DNA of 12,279 nt from Candidatus Mesolinea sp. UBA5823 (GTDB taxonomy: Bacteria > Chloroflexota > Anaerolineae > Anaerolineales > Anaerolineaceae): positions 1 through 12,279 of the forward strand of contig DICP01000094.1 of NCBI GenBank assembly GCA_002417685.1, in the 5' to 3' direction. The translations under genes and the position numbers were made by a program. The notes under the pieces are model-generated. The model ran no database searches. It was not told the DNA's origin and saw nothing but the letters and a program-made list of their open reading frames with translations. Positions 1 to 6,321 of the stretch are shown here, in pieces. How positions within the stretch are numbered: position 1 is the first letter of the stretch; each line of letters starts with the position of its first letter.

Positions 1-1
1 C

Positions 2-673
2 ATCGTCATCGATGGCGGCTCGACGGATGGTAGCCTGGAGATTATCCAAAAATATGCCGACCAGCTGGCGTACTGGCAATCCCAGCCCGACCAAGGCCAG
101 ACGGACGCCATCAACCAGGGCTTTGCCCATGCTACCGGCGAAATTCTCGCCTGGCTCAATTCGGATGACATACTGCTGCCCGGCGCGGTGAGCGCTGCGA
201 TAAGGGCGCTGCATGAACACCCCGAAGCAGCTATGGTCTATGGGGATGCGCTGCTCGTCAATGCAGAGGGGAAAACCATTGGCAAGTTCCCGGCGGCGCA
301 AACCGACTACCGCAAGCTGCGCCGTGGATATGTGCACATCCCGCAGCAAGCCAGCTTTTTCCGCGCGGAGCTTTGGCGGCAGGTAGCGCCGCTGGACGTG
401 AGCTTTTACTTTGCTATGGATTACGACCTCTGGGTGCGCTTAGCCGCGCTTGCCCCTTTGGTGTATGTTCCCCAGCTTTGGGCGGCTTTCCGCTTGCACG
501 GTGCGGGCAAGTCTATCGCTGCCGACGACCGCTGCTGGCCGGAGATGCTGCGCGTGCACTATCGCGATGGAGGTAAGGCGCTTTCGCCGATCGTGTTCAA
601 ATATTGGCTGCGCAAGTTAGCTGCGCCTCTCTTGATGCACCGGCGTAAAAAGCAGATGGAAAATGCCAAGTAA
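2..673 (+). CDS. Family 2 glycosyltransferase, 3' part (5' end outside window)
   Basis: The reading frame is open from the left edge, so the gene starts upstream; a GTG at 188 is internal and not the true start. The visible protein has the GT-A nucleotide-sugar binding motif IDGGSTDGS right at the edge, then GQTDAINQGF, and the metal-binding WLNSDD motif (about 150-170), all typical of GT2 enzymes. Further on, FYFAMDYDLWVRLA (about 400-440) matches the acceptor-side MDYDLW motif of WcaA-like transferases. Such enzymes transfer a sugar from a nucleotide donor at the cytoplasmic face of the membrane, usually for exopolysaccharide, O-antigen or glycolipid synthesis. The C-terminus is short and basic (RRKKQ) with no transmembrane segment. 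The gene ends 29 bp from the convergent mutS2. Donor and acceptor cannot be told from the sequence. The family call is secure. Confidence 0.93.
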   Translation: MVIDGGSTDGSLEIIQKYADQLAYWQSQPDQGQTDAINQGFAHATGEILAWLNSDDILLPGAVSAAIRALHEHPEAAMVYGDALLVNAEGKTIGKFPAAQTDYRKLRRGYVHIPQQASFFRAELWRQVAPLDVSFYFAMDYDLWVRLAALAPLVYVPQLWAAFRLHGAGKSIAADDRCWPEMLRVHYRDGGKALSPIVFKYWLRKLAAPLLMHRRKKQMENAK

Positions 674-702
674 ACCCGGACAACTCCTAGGTAGTTTTTA
701 AC

Positions 703-3093
703 TCAGTGCCCTTCGAAGAAGACCACGCTAACGCCATCGCCTCCTTCTTTTTCTCCGCCTGGCTCCCAACGCTTCACATAACGCGAAGTTTGTAGCACTT
801 CGCGCACCGCTTGGCGCAGCGCCCCAGTGCCCTTGCCGTGGATGATACGGCTAAAAGGCAGCCCCGCCTGATAAGCTTGCTCTAAATATGCATCTAATCG
901 ATCAAGTGCATCCTCAACGCGCTGCCCACGCAAGTCTAGTTCCATCCCAGGTGAGGCAACCTCGGGCAGCTGTGTCCGCCCGACCACGGGTTTAGCAGGT
1001 TCTGCAATCATTTCCTCTTCTGCCTGCGTGCGGCGGATGATATCCTCAGGGCGCAAGCGCATGCGCAGCACACCTGCCTGCACTTCCACTTCTTCCCCCT
1101 CCAGCGCGGTGATCACGCCTTCGGTCTTAAGCCGGCGTACCAGCACCTTCTCACCTACCCGCAGCGGACCGCTGGAGGGTGCTAAGCGCGGCTGACGCTT
1201 TTTGCGCACGATCTTTTCCTGTTTTTCTGCAACCTCCTCAAACTTCTCCACCAGGGGTGCCAGCTCTGGCGGGCTCGTGCGCTGCCGGCTCATCTCCCGG
1301 CGGAGCTCAGCCAGCTCCTGTCGAACCTGCTCGAGTTCCTGCTCAGCTTGGTCTTGAACTTGTTCTATAATGCTGTTCTTTTCGGCTTCCAGCTCCTCTA
1401 AGCGGGCGTTGAGAATTTTTTGCTTTGCTTCTAATTCGCGGCGCAGCTTTTCGGATTCAGCGTAATTGATGCGCGCGAGCTCATTTTGACGGTGGATTTC
1501 CTCAAGCAAATCCTCCGCACGCAAGTCCGTGGGGTTGAGCTCGTGGCGAGCATCCTCGATGATATCCCGCTCCAAACCTAAGCGCTCGGCAATCGCTAAG
1601 GCATTAGAACGCCCAGGTAAGCCCATGGTGAGGTGATAGGTAGGCTTGAGCGTCTCAACATCGAATTCCAGGCTGGCATTCAGCACGCCACGCGTGGCAT
1701 GCGCAAAAGTTTTTAGCTCGGGGTAGTGCGTGGCGACCATACAAGTGATCTTACGACTAAGCAGTGCGCTGAGCACCGCCCGGGCTAACGCCGAGCCTTC
1801 CTGCGGGTCGGTGCCAGCGCCAAGCTCATCCAGCAGCACCAAGCTACGTTGGTTTGCCCGCTTGAGAATGCGCACAATTTGCATGATATGCCCGGAAAAC
1901 GTGGAAAGTGATTGCTCTATGGATTGCTCATCGCCAATATCGGCAAATACATCCTTGAAGACGCTCAAGCGCGAGCCTGACTGTGCTGGGATCTGCAAGC
2001 CGGACTGAGCCATGAGCACCAGCAAGCCAACCGTCTTGAGCGTGACGGTCTTGCCGCCGGTATTCGGTCCGGTGAGCACCACCGCAAAGGTTTCGCGGTC
2101 AAAAAACACATCAATCGGAACAGCTTTTTCCGGGTCCAGCAGTGGGTGCCGGGCACGGCGCAGCTCGATCACGCTGCCGGGGTGAAAGTCAGGCGCATCC
2201 TGGGCGAAAGGCACCAGCTCTGGCTCGGTGGCATGCAGCTCATCGGCATAGCGCGCCTTCATGAGGGCAAAATCGAGCGCAGCCATTGCTTCGGTGCTGG
2301 CGTTTAGGCTTTCACCTTGCTCCGCCACACGCTCGCTGAGCCCGTGCAGGACGCGCAGTACTTCATCGCGTTCAGCCAGCTCCAGCTCGCGCATCTTGTT
2401 ATTCCATTCCACCACTGCCAACGGCTCGATGAAAAGCGTGGCACCGGAAGCAGATTGATCGTGGATAATCGCGGGGATGCGCCCTTTGAACTCAGCACGC
2501 AAAGGCAGTACGTAGCGCCCGCTGCGTTGGGTAATGAGTGCTTCTTGCAGCATGGAAGCCGTAGCGGGGTCATTGAGGTAGCGAGTCATGCGCTCCATCA
2601 GGCGTGTATGGGTCACTTTCATCTCGCTGCGGATGTGCCCGAGAGCCTCTGAGGCGCTATCCAGCACCTCCCCGCGTTCAGAAATGGACTTGTTGATGGC
2701 ATCCACCAACCCCAAGCCTTCCGAGAGGCTCTCGCCTAAGTCCGAAAGCAGCGGCACCTCTTGGGCATGCGCCTCCAAGATGCGGCGGGCTTCTCGGGAA
2801 ATCACCAGTGTGTTGCGCAGCGCCAGCAGCTCGCTGGCTTCTAATGTCTCACCGTGGCGGGTGCGCTCCACCAGCGGGCGCAGGTCTTCCGCACCTTGGA
2901 AGGAGAGAGAGTCACTCAGCGTGAGCAGATAGCGCGCTTCACGCGTTTGTTGCTGCAAAGTGCGTGCTTTCTCTAAGTTAGCCGTCGGGCGCAAGGAGCT
3001 AGCCAGCGCCTCGGACGCACCGAAAGCGGCGTAAGACTTCAGCCGCGCCAGAATTTTGGGGTATTCCAGCAGGATCAATGATTTTGGGTCCAT
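703..3093 (-). CDS. mutS2: MutS2: MutS-family ATPase with Smr nuclease domain
   Basis: This 796-aa protein is of normal length for MutS2. An N-terminal helical core/clamp region (1-320) is followed by the MutS ATPase: Walker A GPNTGGKT near residue 341, the STFSGHM-like segment near 395 (here STFSGHI), Walker B LVLLDELGAGTDP near 416-428 and the ATHYPELK switch. Residues of about 515-625 form a long Glu/Lys/Arg-rich coiled coil. A KOW-like patch (GEKVLVRRLKTEGVI) follows, and then a C-terminal Smr domain with LDLRG near 717 and HGKGTGALR near 749. It lacks the MutS mismatch-recognition domain. Family members act on branched DNA, suppressing or processing recombination intermediates, and on collided ribosomes in Bacillus. 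Which role applies here is not visible. The ATG at 3093 has no Shine-Dalgarno sequence, but an extended -10 (TGATACACT) ends 10 nt upstream, so the mRNA may be nearly leaderless. Confidence 0.97.
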   Translation of the reverse strand: MDPKSLILLEYPKILARLKSYAAFGASEALASSLRPTANLEKARTLQQQTREARYLLTLSDSLSFQGAEDLRPLVERTRHGETLEASELLALRNTLVISREARRILEAHAQEVPLLSDLGESLSEGLGLVDAINKSISERGEVLDSASEALGHIRSEMKVTHTRLMERMTRYLNDPATASMLQEALITQRSGRYVLPLRAEFKGRIPAIIHDQSASGATLFIEPLAVVEWNNKMRELELAERDEVLRVLHGLSERVAEQGESLNASTEAMAALDFALMKARYADELHATEPELVPFAQDAPDFHPGSVIELRRARHPLLDPEKAVPIDVFFDRETFAVVLTGPNTGGKTVTLKTVGLLVLMAQSGLQIPAQSGSRLSVFKDVFADIGDEQSIEQSLSTFSGHIMQIVRILKRANQRSLVLLDELGAGTDPQEGSALARAVLSALLSRKITCMVATHYPELKTFAHATRGVLNASLEFDVETLKPTYHLTMGLPGRSNALAIAERLGLERDIIEDARHELNPTDLRAEDLLEEIHRQNELARINYAESEKLRRELEAKQKILNARLEELEAEKNSIIEQVQDQAEQELEQVRQELAELRREMSRQRTSPPELAPLVEKFEEVAEKQEKIVRKKRQPRLAPSSGPLRVGEKVLVRRLKTEGVITALEGEEVEVQAGVLRMRLRPEDIIRRTQAEEEMIAEPAKPVVGRTQLPEVASPGMELDLRGQRVEDALDRLDAYLEQAYQAGLPFSRIIHGKGTGALRQAVREVLQTSRYVKRWEPGGEKEGGDGVSVVFFEGH

Positions 3094-3103
3094 GAGTTAG
3101 AAA

Positions 3104-3112
3104 AGTGTATCA
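3104..3112 (-). promoter_or_regulatory. Extended -10 element of mutS2
   Basis: Reading the minus strand, TGATACACT gives TG-n-TACACT (hexamer 3109 to 3104), a reasonable extended -10. A start about 7 nt downstream would leave only about 3 nt before the ATG at 3093. No clear -35 box is seen at the usual distance. The call is a pattern match only. Confidence 0.4.
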
Positions 3113-3115
3113 CGG

Positions 3116-3144
3116 TTGACAGGGATTGAGGCTTAGGATTTAAT
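3116..3144 (+). promoter_or_regulatory. Candidate sigma70-type promoter upstream of hutI
   Basis: A perfect TTGACA (3116-3121) is separated by exactly 17 bp from TTTAAT (3139-3144), in the mutS2/hutI divergent spacer. Transcription would begin near 3151 and give hutI a leader of about 93 nt. The spacer is AT-rich, so a chance match is possible. It overlaps the upstream side of the mutS2 promoter on the other strand. Confidence 0.4.
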
Positions 3145-3231
3145 CATCATAATTAGTGATTTAATCTCTTCCCCAAAAATAAATTTTATATTCACACCCC
3201 AACGCGGCCTTTTGGTTTCCAAAATTTCCGT

Positions 3232-3237
3232 TACAAT
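3232..3237 (+). promoter_or_regulatory. -10-like box 6 nt before the hutI ATG (leaderless start)
   Basis: TACAAT ends 6 nt before the ATG at 3244, the place where a transcript would begin on the start codon itself. There is no Shine-Dalgarno sequence between them. The -35 region is weak (TTTTGG at 3210-3215, 16-bp spacer). The same geometry recurs before the HD gene at 4722, which strengthens both calls. Confidence 0.45.
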
Positions 3238-3243
3238 ACAAGC

Positions 3244-4500
3244 ATGTTACTCATTCATAATACTTCCCAGGTCATTCAGCTCACCGCCGAGCCACAGCGC
3301 GGCGCGGAATTAGGCACACTCAACATCCTGCCGCATGGTGCAGTGCTGATCGATGGTGAGCACATCTTAGCCGTGGGCGAGCCGGCAGAGCTGCTGCTGG
3401 CACATCCTGAGGCAGACCTGCTCGATGCCGGCGGCAAGGCGGTGCTGCCCGGCTTGGTGGACCCGCATACCCACTTAGTCTGGGCGGGCGACCGCCTGGA
3501 CGAGTTTGAGATGCGCCTGCAAGGCAAATCATATCTGGAGATTATGTCAGCTGGCGGCGGAATTGCAGCCACCCTGCAAGCCACCCGCGCAGCCAGCTTC
3601 GAGGAGCTGCTCGCCCAAACCCGCGAACGCGCCCATATTGCCTTTGCCCATGGCAGCACTACCCTCGAAGCCAAAACGGGTTATGGATTGGACATTGAAA
3701 CCGAACTTCGGCAGCTCGAGGTTATCCTCAAACTCGATGAAGAAGGACCGCTCGAGCTTATCCCAACCTATTTAGGTGCGCACGCCATCCCACCGGAATT
3801 TGCTGGCAATGCCGAAGGTTATACTGACTTCCTTTGCAACGAAGCCCTGCCCGCGGTGCAAGCCTGGTGGCAAGAGCATGCCCCGGCGCGGCAATTGCCT
3901 TTTGTGGACGTGTTCTGTGAAGAAGCGGTTTTCGACTTAGCCCAAACCCGCCGTATTTTGCTGCGCGCGCAGGAGTTGGGCTTCCCGCTCAAGCTGCACG
4001 CGGATGAGTTTGCCAACCTGGGCGGAGCCGGCTTGGCAGCAGAGCTGGGCGCCATCTCTGCGGACCATCTGGTCAAGACTTCGGCTGAAGATATCCACAA
4101 GTTGGCCGAAAGTAATACCGTTGCAGTGTCGCTGCCCGGTACGCCCTTTGGCTTAGCCCAGAGCGAATATACGCCGGCGCGGGAGATTATTGCGGCGGGC
4201 GGGCTGCTGGCACTCGCCACCGACCTGAACCCGGGCACGAGTTGGAACGAATCCATGCAATTCATCCAGGCATTAGCTTGCCGCTACCTTAAGCTCACGC
4301 CAGCTGAAGCCTTAGCCGCAAGCACAATCAATGCGGCTGCGGCGCTTGGCATAGCCGAGAGGTTGGGCTCACTCACCCCCGGCAAGCAAGCCAACCTGAT
4401 TATCCTCAAAGTCCCCGATTACCGCATGCTCAGCTACCGTTACGGCACGAATCTTGTATCCACAGTGATCAAGAAAGGCGTGGTTTATCCGCTAAGCTGA
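3244..4500 (+). CDS. hutI: Imidazolonepropionase (histidine degradation)
   Basis: This enzyme hydrolyses imidazolone-5-propionate to N-formimino-L-glutamate, the third step of histidine catabolism, in the cytoplasm. At 418 aa it has the usual length. It shows the amidohydrolase-superfamily layout: a small beta domain at both ends and a TIM barrel. Metal ligands and active-site residues expected for HutI are present: H75 and H77 in DPHTHLVWAGDR, H180 in GAHAIP, H252 and E255 in LKLHADEF, and D327 in LATDLNPGT. The family segments EIMSAGGGIAATLQATR and STINAAAALGIAERLGSLTPGKQANL are also intact. No other hut gene (hutH, hutU, formiminoglutamate hydrolase) lies in the window, so the rest of the pathway must be encoded elsewhere or beyond the edges. 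It leads the packed + strand cluster, with 3 nt to the next gene. Confidence 0.96.
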   Translation: MLLIHNTSQVIQLTAEPQRGAELGTLNILPHGAVLIDGEHILAVGEPAELLLAHPEADLLDAGGKAVLPGLVDPHTHLVWAGDRLDEFEMRLQGKSYLEIMSAGGGIAATLQATRAASFEELLAQTRERAHIAFAHGSTTLEAKTGYGLDIETELRQLEVILKLDEEGPLELIPTYLGAHAIPPEFAGNAEGYTDFLCNEALPAVQAWWQEHAPARQLPFVDVFCEEAVFDLAQTRRILLRAQELGFPLKLHADEFANLGGAGLAAELGAISADHLVKTSAEDIHKLAESNTVAVSLPGTPFGLAQSEYTPAREIIAAGGLLALATDLNPGTSWNESMQFIQALACRYLKLTPAEALAASTINAAAALGIAERLGSLTPGKQANLIILKVPDYRMLSYRYGTNLVSTVIKKGVVYPLS

Positions 4501-4503
4501 ACG

Positions 4504-4704
4504 ATGACAATTGCGACAAATTGGGAATTTATACGCCAGGCAAATAACCTGATAATTTTGGTACTGGGCGCAGCCGCAATCGCGTTAGTGCTGCGCGGGG
4601 TATTCAAAGTGGCTTGGCGCGTGATCAAGGTCATTTTGATCTTGGCTGCAGTATTGATCTTCGTCGGCTGGTTGTTTGGCTATATTCACATCACCTTCAA
4701 TTAA
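4504..4704 (+). CDS. Small two-helix membrane protein of unknown function
   Basis: I do not recognise this 66-aa protein. Two hydrophobic stretches, about residues 14-30 and 40-61, are joined by a short basic loop (RGVFKVAWRVIK), consistent with a helical hairpin whose loop faces the cytoplasm. There is no signal peptidase site, cysteine or catalytic motif. Its ATG lies 3 nt after the hutI stop and has no Shine-Dalgarno sequence of its own, so expression probably depends on coupling to hutI. The gene ends 17 nt before the HD gene. Coding status is supported by the position, the clean hydrophobic pattern and the absence of a better reading in this stretch, but not by homology. Confidence 0.6.
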   Translation: MTIATNWEFIRQANNLIILVLGAAAIALVLRGVFKVAWRVIKVILILAAVLIFVGWLFGYIHITFN

Positions 4705-4709
4705 TCCCT

Positions 4710-4715
4710 TATAAT
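4710..4715 (+). promoter_or_regulatory. Consensus -10 box 6 nt before the HD gene ATG (leaderless start)
   Basis: A perfect TATAAT ends 6 nt before the ATG at 4722, in the short gap after the small membrane gene. A TTCACA resembling a -35 lies at 4685-4690 with a long 19-bp spacer. No Shine-Dalgarno sequence precedes the ATG. The spacing equals that before hutI, suggesting a second, leaderless transcript that starts the HD/ADP-ribosylglycohydrolase pair. Confidence 0.5.
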
Positions 4716-4721
4716 ACCCAC

Positions 4722-5366
4722 ATGCCTATCACCGTAGCTCAAGCCCGCATCTGGTATCAATCTGCTGACCCGGTGCATGATTTCGAGCATGTGCTGCGCG
4801 TTTATCGACTTGCCGAAAAAATCGCCTTAGCTGAGGGCGCAGACTTGGAAATCGTGCATACTGCTGCCCTGCTGCACGACGCAGCCGGCGCAGCCCCTGG
4901 CGGGGATGGCAAGGAGCGCTTGGAGCATCACTTAGCTTCAGCGCAGTTTGCCGGCGAGGTGCTCAGCGCCGAAGGCTGGACGGAGGAACGCATCCAAGCC
5001 GTGCAGCATTGCATTCGCGCACACCGCTTCCGCCACCAGGGTGAGCGCCCACAAACGTTGGAAGCCATGTGCCTCTTCGACGCCGATAAACTGGACGTGC
5101 TGGGCGCCATTGGCGCCGCCCGCACGATTGCCTTCGCCACGTTAGCTGGCCAGCCAGCCTATGCTGAGCCTTCCGAGCAGTTCTTGCGTGAAGGCAAAGA
5201 AGCCCCCGGCGAACAGCATAGCGCTTACCACGAATATCTTTTTAAATTGCGCAAGGTAAAAGATGCGCTTTACACATCCACCGGCAAAAGCTTAGCCGCC
5301 CAGCGGGATGCTTTCCTGACAACTTTTTTTGAGCAGCTGCAGGCGGAGTGCCGCGGGGAGAGGTAA
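4722..5366 (+). CDS. HD-domain metal-dependent phosphohydrolase
   Basis: This 214-aa protein carries the HD-superfamily signature. HDFEH (H19, H23) opens the domain, LLHDAAG supplies the paired H52-D53, downstream histidines sit in LEHHLASA and CIRAHRF, and an aspartate lies in the DADKLDVLG segment. This is the arrangement of stand-alone YedJ-type HD hydrolases that cleave phosphate mono- or diesters of nucleotides or related compounds; the natural substrate is not deducible. The open frame extends back to 4614, but the ATG at 4722 is preferred. It follows TATAAT by 6 nt, the domain begins right after it, and the extension would run through the upstream membrane gene in another frame. The stop is 4 nt before the ADP-ribosylglycohydrolase ATG, so the two are probably co-translated. 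Confidence 0.88.
   Translation: MPITVAQARIWYQSADPVHDFEHVLRVYRLAEKIALAEGADLEIVHTAALLHDAAGAAPGGDGKERLEHHLASAQFAGEVLSAEGWTEERIQAVQHCIRAHRFRHQGERPQTLEAMCLFDADKLDVLGAIGAARTIAFATLAGQPAYAEPSEQFLREGKEAPGEQHSAYHEYLFKLRKVKDALYTSTGKSLAAQRDAFLTTFFEQLQAECRGER
5357..5364 (+). promoter_or_regulatory. Strong ribosome binding site of the ADP-ribosylglycohydrolase gene
   Basis: GGAGAGGT lies inside the 3' end of the HD gene and ends 6 nt before the ATG at 5371. It decides for 5371 over the in-frame ATG at 5329, which sits inside the HD coding region and would add a 14-residue N-terminus not belonging to the family. Confidence 0.75.
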
Positions 5367-5370
5367 TAAG

Positions 5371-6159
5371 ATGCTCGGTGCGATCGTTGGGGATATCGTT
5401 GGCTCGGTCTATGAGTTTAATAACTATCACGGGCTTGATTTTCCGCTTTTCTCGCCAAAGTCCACCTTCACCGATGATAGCGTCCTGACTTTTGCAACAG
5501 CCAAGGTGCTGTTGGATGGATTGGATTACGCCTCCACCTATCAGGACTTTGCCCGGCGTTACCCCAACCGGGGCTATGGCGGTTATTTTTATCATTGGAT
5601 TTACTCAAAGGACACTAAGCCCTATAACAGCTTTGGCAATGGCTCTGCCATGCGCGTCAGCCCTATCGGCTTTGCTTTTGAAAGCGTGGAAGAGACTCTC
5701 ACCGAAGCCCAGCGTAGTGCTGAAGTGACCCATAATCATCCGGAAGGCATCAAAGGCGCACAGGCGGTCGCCTTAGCTATTTACCTTGCCCGACATGCCG
5801 CCAGCAAGGCTGAGATTAGGCAAGAGATTAGCTCCCGCTTTGGCTATGACCTCTCCCGTACGCTAGAGCAAATCCGCCAGGTGAACCGCCATGATGAAAC
5901 CTGCCCAGGGTCCGTCCCGGAGGCAATCATCGCGTTCTTAGAATCCAATGACTTTGAGCATGCTATCCGCTTAGCTATTTCGCTGGGCGGGGATAGCGAC
6001 ACGATTGCCTGCATGGCCGGCGGCATCGCCCAAGCCTTCTATGGCGGCATACCGCAAGCAATTGCCACCGAAACCCTCGCCCGGCTGCCCGAGGAATTTG
6101 TGCAAATTTTGGAACGCTTTAACGCGAAATATCTCCCAAATAATGCCAACTCGGCCTAA
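5371..6159 (+). CDS. ADP-ribosylglycohydrolase (DraG/ARH family)
   Basis: This 262-aa protein has every core motif of the DraG/ARH fold. GDIVGSVYEF is at the N-terminus, followed by TDDS (binuclear Mg ligands, about residues 35-38), GNGSAMRVSPIG, HNHPEGIKGAQA, and SLGGDSDTIACMAGGIA carrying the second acidic metal cluster near residues 209-213. Family members remove ADP-ribose from proteins or nucleic acids, or hydrolyse related ADP-ribosyl compounds. No ADP-ribosyltransferase or nitrogenase gene is nearby, so a DraG-type nitrogenase role has no support. The NHPEGIKGA variant is common among bacterial stand-alone members of unknown target. It follows the HD hydrolase by 4 nt with a strong ribosome binding site, which suggests a joint function in handling nucleotide-derived adducts. 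That link is inferred. Confidence 0.93.
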   Translation: MLGAIVGDIVGSVYEFNNYHGLDFPLFSPKSTFTDDSVLTFATAKVLLDGLDYASTYQDFARRYPNRGYGGYFYHWIYSKDTKPYNSFGNGSAMRVSPIGFAFESVEETLTEAQRSAEVTHNHPEGIKGAQAVALAIYLARHAASKAEIRQEISSRFGYDLSRTLEQIRQVNRHDETCPGSVPEAIIAFLESNDFEHAIRLAISLGGDSDTIACMAGGIAQAFYGGIPQAIATETLARLPEEFVQILERFNAKYLPNNANSA

Positions 6160-6187
6160 CTGTTCATCCCAGCCATCTATATTATTT

Positions 6188-6235
6188 ATTAACAAATTGT
6201 TCTCGAGTGATGATACAATTCAAGCACTTGTTAAT
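6188..6235. repeat. Imperfect inverted repeat in the spacer before the permease
   Basis: ATTAACAA (6188-6195) is mirrored by TTGTTAAT (6228-6235), enclosing a TACAAT at 6214-6219 that could be a -10 box for the permease gene. The arms are AT-rich and far apart, so this may be chance; an operator is the other reading. Nothing else recognisable lies in the 162-bp spacer. Confidence 0.25.
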
Positions 6236-6321
6236 TCAAAATGCTGGAATGTTAATGTTTTTTCCGCTCCCAATATTTCCTGATAGCAAGCTGAACCCAG
6301 CTGAAGGTATAGGTTAAACCG

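Noticed and set aside
682..700. Possible terminator between the convergent glycosyltransferase and mutS2 genes
   Set aside because: Only a 4-bp AACT/AGTT stem precedes a run of five T; this is too weak to call.
2261..2932. Several overlapping + strand open frames opposite mutS2
   Set aside because: All are antisense to a full-length MutS2 with intact motifs, and their translations show no recognisable domain.
3276..4265. Long open frames on the minus strand opposite hutI
   Set aside because: They lie fully within a clearly conserved gene, have low-complexity Ser/Pro/Ala-rich translations and no motifs; this is typical of frames opposite GC-rich coding DNA.
4614..4721. 36-residue N-terminal extension of the HD protein
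   Set aside because: It reads through the small membrane gene in another frame, and TATAAT plus the domain boundary favour ATG 4722.
5329..5370. Upstream in-frame ATG for the ADP-ribosylglycohydrolase
   Set aside because: It lies within the HD gene and adds residues foreign to the family, while a strong ribosome binding site is positioned for ATG 5371.
5371..6159. Nitrogenase-regulating DraG
   Set aside because: The fold matches, but there is no draT, nif gene or nitrogen-related context in the window.
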